Below the pieces are notes generated by a model that was not told the DNA's origin, did no database searches, and worked only from the letters and a program-made list of their open reading frames with translations. A stretch of DNA of 64,000 nucleotides from Sapria himalayana. Its lineage: Eukaryota > Streptophyta > Magnoliopsida > Malpighiales > Rafflesiaceae. Where the stretch lies: contig JAREIK010002435.1 of NCBI GenBank assembly GCA_029783825.1, positions 57,284-121,283 of the forward strand, in the 5' to 3' direction. Each line of letters starts with the position of its first letter. Position 1 is the stretch's first letter. The position numbers were made by a program, and so were the translations under genes. Below, piece by piece: positions 49,560 through 60,316 of the stretch.

Positions 49560-52500
49560 TTGTCTTTACTAGAATATATGGGGGTGGCTAAGAACTCCTC
49601 GATAAATAGGCTAAAATATTTAATAAAAACATATAAAATCTCTTTAGTTGTTATTGTAGACCCCATGATACAAAAAGACCAATTGGCTAAATACAGTAAA
49701 ATATTAGGATTTAATAATGCATATGCAAATATAAATTGTAAACTCTGGATTATGTGGCATAATAATCTGGACATTATAATCTTAAAAGACACAGAGCATG
49801 TAGTACATTTTAAAATGCATAAAGATGTAGAAGAAATAATTTTAGTAGTTTATGCTAAAATGCTAAAAAAGATAGAATAGATTTATGGAAGGAGATGAAA
49901 AAAATAGCAATAAAGACACTCCATGGATTATAGGAAAAGATTTTAATGTAATAAAAAGTGCACAGAAAAAAAGAGGAGAAAAATCTCCACATACAATGGC
50001 TGTCTCAATTTAATGACATAATCACTATTGCTAACTTAATGGGAGTAGACTTTATAGGCTCGAGCTTTATCTGTTGTAATAACTGGCACAAAAAAGGAGC
50101 AATTTGGGCAAGACTATATAGGGTTATGTGTAATGCTAAGTTAGTATCCTGTCAAGGGGTAACAGGACAGAGGAATTTAAATAGAACATATTCGGATCAT
50201 AGCCCGTTGCTTATATCGATTCACAAAAATCAACTATCAGAAGGGAGCTTTAAATTTCAGAATATGTGAGTAAAGCATTTATAGTTCAAAAAGGTGGTAA
50301 GAGAGTCATGGATAGAGCTAGCATTAAAAATACTATCTGGTTCTAATAATTAAGCTATACAGACTAAAATGTTTGGAAAAATGGAATAGAGAAGTTTTTG
50401 GTACTTTAAACCAAATGATTAAGCAGGTGGAGGAAGAGGTGGAGAAGCTAGAATTAGAAAATGACAACATTCAGAATGAGGAAACTAGACTTAAAATAAG
50501 TCAGGCTAAGGGTCCGTTGAAGCTTAGATTGCATATGGAGGAAATCTGCTGGAAGCAGCATGCTAAGATTAAATGGCTAAAAGATGGTGATAGAAATACT
50601 AAATTTTTTCATAATATGCACAAAATCAAAGCACAAAGAAATAAGATTAAAGGCATAAAAAATAGTGAGGGTGCTTGGGTGGAGGATGACAAGGAAATAG
50701 GAACCTCCTTTGATAATTTCTTTAAAAATCATTTATGTGGACAGGTTCGACATGAAGGAAGCTCTCTATTGAAAGAAATTAGGGCAATCATCACAAATGA
50801 GCAAAATCTAAAATGGACACGATTCTGGAAGAAGTTGAGGTAAGAAATGTTGTTTTCAGTCTAGACAAGGATAGTGCGGCTGGGCCAAATGGCTGGAATA
50901 ATTATTTTTTCCAGATTTGTTGACATATTGTTAAAAATGATCTTGTGGCTATAGTTTCAAGTTTTTTTGTAGGAGCAGATATTCCTAAGGCATGGGCGAA
51001 TTCCTTTATTGTTTTAATTTCATAAAGATAATCACCACAACAATGTGAAGACTTTAGACCAATTAATCTGTGTAATGCGGTCTATAAGATCCTGGCAAAG
51101 ATCCTACAAGGTAGATTAAGTTGTATCCTACAGATATAATATCACAAGAATAAACAGGGTTTGTTAAAAATAAATTAATGATTGAAAATATAAGATTAGC
51201 TTCAAAAATAATGAAAGAAATAGCAATTAAAACAAGAGGAAATAATTTAGGAGTGAAACTAGACTTATCGAAAGCATTCGATAGTAGGTAGAATGGGATA
51301 TACTCTGTTTTTTCTATAAGAAAATTGGTTTCTCGGAATCATGTATTGATTTGATATACAGGTGTGATTCGAGTGTATGGGTGAAAGTTATTGTGAATGG
51401 TAAAAAAGAGGAAGAGTTTAGGCCAAAAAGAGGGTTAAGACAAGGCGACCCACTGCATTCTTTATTATTTGATATATATTTAGAATTACTAATTCTTAGC
51501 TTAAACAGAAGAATGTCGGAAGGAAATCTACTTTCTTTCAGGCAACCAAAAAACACTCCAAGAATAGGCTGTTTTGCCTATGCTGACACGTGATAATTTT
51601 CACGAATGTGAGTAGTAGATCTTTGATGTTTGCATAAAAATCTTCAGAGAAAGTTACTAATAAGATTAAAAATATCACAGGCTTCACAAAAAACAAAGGT
51701 GCCATAATGTACCTGGGTTGTCCTATATATGAAGGCAGACTCAGAGAAAAACATTTAATTTTTTTACAAGATAAAATGAGAAAGAATAGCAGACTGGAAA
51801 GAAGAATTATTGGGATTTAGGGGTAGGATCACTTTAATTTCTCATGTACCCCAAAGCACGCTGGTCCATATCTTGTCAGTCATCCACCCTCCGAAAAGCT
51901 TTATTAAGAAATTAGAAATGGAAATGACTAATTTTTTATGGGGTAAAAAAAGACGGAATGCTGAAGCTTCATTGGAAAAGCTGGAAAGATATTTGTTATC
52001 CAAAAAATGAAGCAGGATTAGCGATAATTAGTTTACAGGATATGGCCACTACATGGGATTGCAAAGGATGGCAAGATTAAAAGAAAATGATAATCTATGG
52101 GCCAAATATATGAGAACTAAATATGGATGGGATAAGGACAAGTGTTTGAAGAAGGCTTCAAATAATTGGAATGTGCTGGTAAACAGAAAGAGATAGTTGA
52201 AGCACACTCGACACTGAAAAAAAGTGGCTCGAAATGGGCACTTAACCCGCAAGGAACATTCACATTTAAATCCCTAAAAGAATTGATAAGAAAGAAAAAA
52301 CCTGCACAATCACTGTTCAAATGGGATTGGAAGGTGGATATCCCATAGAAAATAAATTCGCTTGCATGGAAAATTATTGCTAATGCTATACCATTGATAC
52401 AAATGTTCAAAGAAAAGGCATAAAGATGGTATCCAGATGTGAATCTATTTTGAGGCAATAGAATCAATAGATCATTTATTCTCAGAAGAGAAAATTATAG

Positions 52501-53289
52501 TAGATGACTGGAAGGAACTGGAGAAATACAACCAAATAAGTGGTATAGTGGTATGGTTAGTAGATAGAATTAAAAAGTGGGAAAGGAATCATCAAGAAGC
52601 CCAATTAGGAAATGACTTATTCAAAATCTCCCACTTGTAGTCATTTGGTGTTGATAGAAAGCTAGAAATAAAAGAAGATTTGAGGGAATAAAGATGAATT
52701 TAGCTGGAATTTTAAAGGATATCATAAATGAAATTAGTAATATATCCTATACAATGCCTATTAGGGTTGAAGATACAGAGGTAGATAGATTAGTCAAGAA
52801 TACATGGGAGCTGGCTACTAAAAAGATTAACATAAATAGGGTAAGAAGCATAAGATGGAATAAGCCGACTGTAGGTAAGTTTTCTCTTAACACGGATGGT
52901 AGTTTTAACAGAGATATAGGGGCAGCAAGGGGAGGAGTAATAAGAAATTCTCAAGGGAATATCATTAAAGCTATTACTCTTTCTTGCAAAGCCTCCTCGG
53001 CTCTTCACTCAGAAATCTGTGCACTAAAAAAAGGACTAATAATAGAATAACTTTATAGAAGTATGAGGAGGAGATTGATATAATTATAAACCTCATGGTA
53101 TAATTGAATGTATCGATATTGCACATATATAGGGAAGCAAATGCACTGGCAGATAATTTAGCTAGAATAGGTTTACTTAAAGTAGAAAATGAGTATGATG
53201 AGGAGACTATGCTAGAAAAACTAAAAGGACTAGCTAGACTGGATAGAATTTCTTTTCCTTATGTAAGGATTAAAAAAGGTAGGTTATGA
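49552..53289 (+). pseudogene. LINE H ORF2, broken
   Basis: The ATG at 49552 is followed by MDSCLY-stop-NIWG, where the family has YWNIRG, so the conserved Trp is now a stop. Endonuclease motifs continue: VVIVDPMIQKDQ (the catalytic Glu of EPMV is Asp), KDFNVIKSA and SDHSPLL. A linker (50373-50843) has HAKIKWLKDGDRNTKFFHNM. RT has RGLRQGDPLHSLLFDIYLEL and CFAYADT-stop (51351-51593), a frameshift inside the YADD box. RNase H shows LNTDGSFNRDIGAARGG (52694-53050) and HIYREANALADNLARIG (53104-53289). Clearly inactive. Confidence 0.88.
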
Positions 53290-54270
53290 TATCCACTGAT
53301 AATGGTTAAAATGTTGCTTATGATCAATATGGCTTGAAGTTTTTCTGTGTAGGAATTTTTTGCGAGGAGTGTAATGGGCAGGATCTGGAAGGAGAAATTT
53401 TATTCTGCATTAGTTTTAACTCTTTTCTTTTCTTTTTTGCAAGCAAGGGGGGTTTGGGAATGAGGTAGGTAGGTTTATTGGTCTTATTAGTGTGTGTAGG
53501 GGGCAGGTTTAGGTGCTGTCATTAAAGAGAAGCAGGGAACTAGCAGAAGGAGTAATGTGGCAGGAAGTGTAGATTTCAGTGGTCTGCATGAGTTTGTTAC
53601 TATGAAAATAGTTGGTAAAGTGCGGCATTAAATTTTTGTATTAATCTGAATGTGTATGTAGTTTGTGTTATGTCTGTGTCGGAATGTGTTCTTTGAAAGG
53701 GTCGTGTTTGGCTGGTATGTAAATTCGTAGAATCAAAGGCCACTTGTTAGGGGCTATGTTAGTGGCTATTTTTTCAGCAAGTGCATGGAGGTTCCAAATA
53801 GAGGCAGAAGAGTGGATATATCAGGTTGATGGAAGAATAAAAAATAGAAATGGGGAGCAGTGGGAGCAGCATAAAGATCCAACAAAGAGGCTTAAATTTT
53901 ATTGTTAGTATATATGCTGAAATGATTAGGGTAAAATGGGGGGTTAATGGTTGTTATGTAGGTATGAGGCAGAAATTAGGCTGGCAGGTAGATTCCGAGA
54001 AAAAGAAGGAACAAGCAATATCACAAAGTATCTTGTAAAGTGGAAGAGGACAACAAGGTAGCACAAAGAAGGTTATTTTAAAAAGAGATAGACAAAGGAA
54101 GAAGGTGATATCCAGACTCATTTGAAGCAAGGCGAGAAAGCCCATAGATAACAGAAGGCCTCACTAAGCTTCGATCTTATTAAACTGTGTTATTCAGAAA
54201 AAGTCTTTGTAGTTATATCTTGTGTTTAAATAGTTATTATTAGAGACTAGGAACTGGTGTAATGGAGAGC
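53290..54270 (+). other. LINE H 3' UTR, incomplete
   Basis: About 1 kb of non-coding, G-rich sequence after the RNase H stop. The conserved family terminus is absent because the CACTA insertion cuts it. No gene is seen. Confidence 0.72.
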
Positions 54271-54273
54271 AGG

Positions 54274-54287
54274 CACTACAAGAAAAA
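54274..54287 (+). repeat. CACTA terminal inverted repeat (one end)
   Basis: CACTACAAGAAAAA at the element edge; it matches the consensus terminal repeat of plant CACTA transposons, where the transposase cuts. The partner end is outside the window. Confidence 0.9.
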
Positions 54288-54288
54288 T

Positions 54289-54715
54289 CCCATATAGCTA
54301 GGGATAATTCACTAGCTAAATGGGTATTTTCCGTCGCTAAAAGGGATATAGAGATGGATTACCGACAGATCGGTTCCCTATCTAAAGTGTTTCTTGCTAA
54401 ATTTTAGCAATGGAAGTGTACCTAGCTAAAAGGTTAGTGATGAAAAAATCCATTGCTAAAAAAAATAAATTCTCTAACTAAATTAGCAAGATAAACGAGA
54501 TATTCTGTTGCTAAACAAAAATATGGATGATTCCCAAGTTAAAGTGCTGGTCAATAAATTTTAGCGACGGATATAGTCCTTAGCTAAATAAAATTAGCAC
54601 TGGATATCCGTCGCTAATTTGTAGCTAGGGAAAATTCTCTAGCTAAATTAGAAAGGGAATTTTTCCTTGCTAATTTAACAAGAGAATATACCCTAGCTAT
54701 TTTAATTTCAAAAAT
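54289..54715. repeat. CACTA subterminal motif array
   Basis: At least a dozen short motifs in both orientations: TAGCTAGGGA, CTAGCTAAAT, CGTCGCTAA, TTTAGCGACGGA, TTAGCTAAATAAAATTAGCA and CTAGCTAAATTAG. Such arrays bind the element's TNP1-type or Ptta-type protein in known CACTA families. A binding role here is inferred from that precedent. Confidence 0.85.
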
Positions 54716-54739
54716 AATTTCAGAATTTAATTTATTTTA

Positions 54740-55890
54740 AAATTTTTCAATTAAATAATTTAATATTTTTATATCAAATTGAATAAAAATTGAAACAATA
54801 AATTATTTATAGTAGATAAAAAATAAAATCATTTTATATCTTATTCAAATTCAATATTTTACATAATTGAAACAAAAAAACAAACTTTTATTTCATTTTA
54901 TTCATCAATGTATTTACCGGCAGTGCATAAAGTATAATATATCCATTCATTAACGTTACTTTCTCTTCCTCTGCTCCTCATATCATCATTTTTCTACTAC
55001 GAAATTACTATCAGATTCACTGCATGTAATGTCTAGTGAAAAATCTCATTAGTTATAGAAGTTTTGTATGAGAAACAATGCGGTATCATATCTATAAAAA
55101 TTTAAACCACTCCGTCAAATTAAAAAAAATGTTATGTTTTGATACATATATAATCCTATAGTATATATGTAATATATACTAGCATTTCACTCATACATAT
55201 ATTACTGCAGTATATGTACATAAAAATAGTAGTATTATCTGTACATATAAACTGAGTACAAATATACTCAGTATATACGTACATAAAATACTATAGTATT
55301 ATATGTACGTATATACTGACTTTATTCATATGTATATATCTCATTTGGTGTTGTTGCTGCTGCTCTCGCTACTGCTCCTGCCGCTCCTACCCTTGCCGTT
55401 GTCACTGCCAATACCACTACCGCTGTCGCTGTTGCCGCCACCACCGCTGCTGCCGTAGCTGTCGCCGCTGGCAGTTGTGACGGTTGCCGCTACCGCCGCT
55501 GTTACCACCACCGCTGCTGCTGTCATTGCCGCCTCTGCCAATGCTTCCAGTGCTACCGCTACTTCTGGTGCAGTTGCAGCTACTGCCGCTACCACCTCTG
55601 CTTCCGGTGTAGCCACTGCTATAGCAGTTGTCTCTACCTCCGATGCCGCCACTCCTAACGCTACTGCTCTCGCCACAACTGCTGGACTATACCCACCACT
55701 GTTGCCGCCACCACCTCTTCCACTAATGCCTCTTCCACCGCCACCACTACCATTGCCGCCGCTGCTACTACTACTACTACTGATAATAGGCTTTTACATA
55801 CCTATAATAGCTAAAACTCTACCCAAAAAATTCGAAGACACGGAAACATTTTTACAGATTTATAAAAAATAGTTATTTTTATCATACATC
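54740..55890. repeat. CACTA tandem unit 1 (AT-rich palindromes plus GCC/GCT island)
   Basis: An AT-rich start (TTAAATAATTTAATATTTTT), CAATGTATTTACCGGCAGTG near 54906, TATATGTACATA palindromes with an ACTGAGTA/TACTCAGT hairpin near 55242-55282, a GCC/GCT/ACC triplet island at about 55345-55790, and an ending AGGCTTTTACATACCTATAA. Units 2 and 3 repeat this order. Alanine/threonine-rich or proline-rich frames in the island are composition artefacts. Confidence 0.85.
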
Positions 55891-57165
55891 TTAAACTAAA
55901 TTTTAATTAAATAATTTAATATTTTTATATTAAATTTAATAAAAATAGAAACTATAAATGAAAATATTAAATTAAATAAAAAAAATTATTTAATAACTTA
56001 TTTTAATACAATATTTTAAATAACTAAAACAAAAAATAATAAAAATTATATTACAGCTTAGTAATCAATGTATCTACCGGCTATGCATAAAGTATAATAT
56101 ATCAATGCATTAACGTTACTTTCTCTCCCTTTGCTCCTCCAATCACCGACTTTCCGCTGCGAAAAAGTTGTACGAGTCTCACTACTTCATGTCTATTGAA
56201 AAATCCCTTCACTTATAGAAGCTTCATATGGGAAATAATGCGGTACCACATCTGTAAGAAATTTAAACCACTAAATCAAATCAAAATAAATTAAAAAAAA
56301 CTATGATTTGATAAATATATATTACTACAGCAAAAATATACATATATACTAGCATTTCACTCAAACATATATTACTGTAGTATTTGTACATATAAATTGC
56401 AATATTATGCGTATATATTTAACGAGTATATTTATACTCAGTATATATGTACATAAAATACTATAGAATTATACGTATATACTGACTATATACGTATGTG
56501 TATACCACATTTGTTGTCATTCCTACTACTCACACTATCATTGCCGCACCTGCCGGTGCTGCCGCTGCGGCTGCGGGCGATGCCGCTGCCGATGCTGCTG
56601 CCCTTTCCAATGCAGTCGCCACTCCACTGCTGCCACTACTGCCTCCGCTACCGCCACTGTCATTGCTGCCACTACAGTTGCTGTTCCTACTAATGTCACT
56701 ATCGCTACCACCACTACCGCATCCTCTACTACCTATGCTGCCTCCGCTGTAGCTGCTGTGCGGCTATCGTTGCTTCCACTATAGCCACTGCAGCCACTGA
56801 TGCCACCGTGCCACCACTAACATTGCAGCCACTGATGCTACCACTTCCTCCACTACCTCTGCTGCCTCCGCTGTAGCCATTGCGCTCTACCATTACTACC
56901 ACTATCGTCGCTGCTGCCACTGCCGACGCCACCGCCACTACCACCCCTGCTGCTGCCGCTTCTGGTGCAACTGCCACCACTGCCATCACTGTCATTGCTG
57001 CCCGCCGCTGCCACAGCTACCACTGATGATAATAAGCTTTTACATACCTATAATAGGCTAAAACTCTACCCAAAATTTTTGGAGAAACACAAACATATTC
57101 ACAGATATATAAAAATAGTTATTATAGACATGAACAAACAAAAATTACAGTTGATTTTCATACAG
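55891..57165. repeat. CACTA tandem unit 2
   Basis: Same order as unit 1: AT-rich start, CAATGTATCTACCGGCTATG near 56066, TATATGTACATA-type palindromes near 56340-56470, triplet island at about 56512-57030, ending AAGCTTTTACATACCTATAA near 57034. The island here is the longest and includes two sub-blocks. Confidence 0.85.
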
Positions 57166-58060
57166 TTTCAACAAAAATTTAATTAAATAATTTAATATTT
57201 TAAAATTAAATTTAATAAAAACAGAAACTTTAAATGAAAATTAAATAAAAAAAATTCATTTAATAACTTATTCTAATACAATATTTTAAATAACTAAAAC
57301 AAAAATAATAAAAATTATATTACATCTTATTTATCAATGTATCTACCAACTATGCATAAAGTATAATTTATCAATGCATTGAATTTTGCTTTCACTCCCA
57401 CTGCTCCTCTGATTACCAACTTCCGCTGCGAAAATGCTTTCCGAGTCACATTGCTTCATGTTTTTTTAAATATGTCTTCACTTATACAAGCTTCGTATGG
57501 GAAACAATGCGGTACCATATCTATACAAAATTTACACCACCAAATCAAATCAAAATAAATAAAAAAAAATGATGTTTTGATAAATATATATTGCTGCAGC
57601 AAAAATGTACATATATACTAGTATTTCACTTGTACATATATTACTACAGTATATGTACATATAAACTGTAGTATTATGCGTACATATATACTGAGTACAT
57701 ATATATACTCAGTATATATGTACATAAAATAATGTAGTATTATATGTACGTATATACTAACTATATACGTACGTATATACCACATTTGTTGTCGTTGCTG
57801 TTGCTCCTGCTACCGCTGCCACTCCCGCTGCTGCCACTGTTGTCACCACTATTGCCACTGCCACGGCTACAACTACTGCCACCTCAGACGTCGCTACCAT
57901 CGCTGCCGCTGCTGCCGTTGCTGAATATAGGCTTTTACATGCCTATAATAGGTTAAAACTCTACCTAGAAAATTCAGAGACACAAAAACATATTCACATA
58001 TTTATAAAAACAAATATTAGAGAGATAAACAAACACAAATTAATGGTGATTTTCATCAAC
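57166..58060. repeat. CACTA tandem unit 3
   Basis: Same order: AT-rich start, CAATGTATCTACCAACTATG near 57337, palindromes near 57600-57780, short triplet island 57783-57930, ending AGGCTTTTACATGCCTATAA near 57927. It has the shortest island and the best-preserved palindrome. Confidence 0.85.
57680..57723. repeat. Perfect 18-bp inverted repeat with 8-nt loop
   Basis: The left arm GTACATATATACTGAGTA (57680-57697) is exactly complementary to the right arm TACTCAGTATATATGTAC (57706-57723). Imperfect equivalents occur at 55242-55282 and near 56411-56452 in the other tandem units. Confidence 0.95.
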
Positions 58061-58439
58061 TACAACAAAAATCCAAAAGATGTCCAGCAATTATGTTTAG
58101 AGATAAAGAGAGTGCAAAAATAAAATGTTTTAGAATAATAAAGATAAGATAAGCTAGCCCTCTTTTTGATAAAGCTGAAATCGGTAAATATGGGACCCAT
58201 GCATTGGAAGGACCATGGTAATGTATGAATGCTTTGAATCAGGATTTTTTCTTTTCACTCACATAATGTGTCCTACAAAGATTCATAATTTGGTTCATCA
58301 GAAAAGCAAAGAACAAAACTAGGATAAAAAAATTGAAACCTACAAAAAAATATCATAATTATTTTCTACACATAGACAAAAATAAATAATAGTTCAGAAA
58401 TAATTCTCATATTCAATCTCCTTATAATTTGTAGGGAAC
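58061..58439. other. No gene seen; AT-rich segment of the CACTA element
   Basis: A non-coding stretch between tandem unit 3 and the Ptta-like gene. It is probably the 3' untranslated or intergenic part of the element. No repeat or signal is clear to me. Confidence 0.5.
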
Positions 58440-60176
58440 GCTAGCCTCTCCTGTGAGGATCTGCAACTGGATCTTAGAATGCTATCTAATGCGCCAAAGT
58501 CGCTAACTGTGATGCATATAGGACATCTACTGTTGCATTGCTTTTTTGATTTCTTTAATTTCTTGCATTTCTTCTATCAAATTAGTATCTGCTCATCCTT
58601 CTTTTTAATTTCAGTCTCCATATCTACAATACGTTCATTTGTTTCCATTGCTTGTTGTTCGACTACCTCATCCACCATTGCTGAGATAGATGAATTAGAA
58701 GCACGACTGCTACAACAAAATGCCACTCCTTTAGAGCCGATTCGGTACACTCACAGCTACTTTCGACCTCCTATTGTCTCCAAATAAATAGGATAATAGT
58801 CAATTGGTTGAAGATCATAGAACCCTCAACTTGTTGATGAATAGCTGTCACACGTTCTCCATTAGTCATGAGATAAGATAAAAACTATTCTAGATTTACA
58901 AAAAAAATAAAATAAATATTTTGCATTCAAAATAATTTCCATACTGTATTGTAGTTTTATAAAGTCTAATTAAGATAATAACTTTTTACAGCATTCACCT
59001 GAGACTTGTTGTCAACATACTAACCATCCACTTTCTTCACATGTTTCTTCCTAAAAATCTCATAAAAATTTGGATCTCGACCCAATTCTCAAGCCTAGAA
59101 TATGTTTTTATTAATTCATAAAAAAACAAATGATAAAAAAATTTAACAAAATTAATAAAACCATGCAGAAATTATATTTATTGGACTATTAGGACAACAG
59201 ATTCATATACCTAGTCTAGCAACCTCACTTCATCGATTTTTCTGGTAATATCTGATTTTTTTTCACATCTGGCTCCTCCCAATAATTAAGCCACTCGAGC
59301 CAGTCTTCCTCAGATATAAAATCTGACATTTCTTTCATTTTCTTTAATTTATAGACAAAATCAGATTACCGTTAAGCAGCTTTGATGTCCCATAATGGCT
59401 TTATCTTTCCATCAAATTTGGGTACCCATGTGCACTGATTATATAAATAGAAAAATGACAAAATAATTTATATTAACAACAAGAACATAATAAATTACTA
59501 CTTGAAAAATAACCAACATAAAAGTTAAGTAATTAGATAATTATTTTTCAATTCTTTTGTTTTGTTATTTTTTCCTGAAAGTCATTAAAATATGACTCCT
59601 TTGTTGATTCAGAAATTTTCTTCTAGGAGAAAGCTTTAGCATCACCATTTTCTTGAAAGTATTTGTAATTATAGTCGAACACTTGTGAGATGGAATAAAA
59701 CTGTACAAATAAATAAATAACATAGAAAACAAGCATATCAAACAATATAAAAAAAACAACTGACAGTAACATCACAATTTCTTTTTCAAGTTATTTTTAC
59801 ATATTTCTTTTAGCTCACATCCACAATATCAATTTCTAACTTTGCACTGACTACAGAGGAAGGCACATCATTTGATGATGTCGTTGGTATTGTAAATAGG
59901 GAACAATCGGTGTAAAATGTGGTGTAAAAGATAGAGATGGATCAAAAGTGTTTGCAGGAAGCACAATCATTGGTGGGCTTACATTTGATAAATGTGATAG
60001 TAGAGGTCTCAACGATGGTGATGGTGATAGAAATGGAGATGGTGATTATGTTGAAGTCTAGATATGGTGGCTATGAGATGGTAAATATTCTGCAACATGA
60101 TGTAACATACTAGATAATTTGGTTCATTTCTGTGTCCACGTCCACCTCCACCATGGCCACATCCTTTAGGTGCCAT
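58440..60176 (-). pseudogene. Ptta/En/Spm-type second gene of the CACTA element, degenerate or with introns
   Basis: The second gene of CACTA elements encodes a protein that binds the element ends with the transposase. The ATG at 60176 starts MAPKGCGHGGGGRGHRNEPN, a Gly/Arg/His-rich N-terminus, and meets a stop after about 55 codons. Further left, SEEDWLEWLNYWEEPDVKK (about 59350-59265) and GRDPNFYEIFRKKHVKKVDG (about 59085-59020) match the Ptta domain layout. A coiled-coil-like C-terminus reads AMETNERIVDMETEIKKKDE (about 58660-58590). AT-rich gaps between blocks may be introns, so some breaks may not be lesions. The ATG lies about 140 bp after the TNP2 stop. Confidence 0.72.
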
Positions 60177-60316
60177 CTACTTTACAAAATAAAACAAACA
60201 ACAAAAAATAAAAATATTATGAACAAGCATGTATTTTTGAATAAAACACACCGATAGATTTCAACAAAATATAAAATATCTTTGATAGTTTAAATTTATA
60301 ATAAATTTATAACAAT

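Larger units (their letters stand above)
48094..54273 (+). mobile_element. LINE-1 copy H, plus strand, interrupted by a CACTA element
   Basis: Starts with the 5' leader TATAGAGAGAAATTACC and TCTAGAGAGAAATCTC at the end of the LINE G tail. ORF1, ORF2 and about 1 kb of 3' UTR follow. The 3' end is not reached because a CACTA transposon is inserted at 54274; the remainder should lie beyond the far end of that element, outside the window. Confidence 0.87.

Noticed and set aside
55341..55872. Alanine/threonine-rich and proline-rich frames in the GC islands
   Set aside because: They arise from GCC/GCT/ACC triplet repeats, occur on both strands, and recur in all three tandem units without a conserved frame or start.
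58479..58787. Plus-strand frame of 102 codons in the CACTA element
   Set aside because: The minus strand of the same segment reads the coiled-coil C-terminus of the Ptta-like gene; the plus frame matches nothing I recognise.
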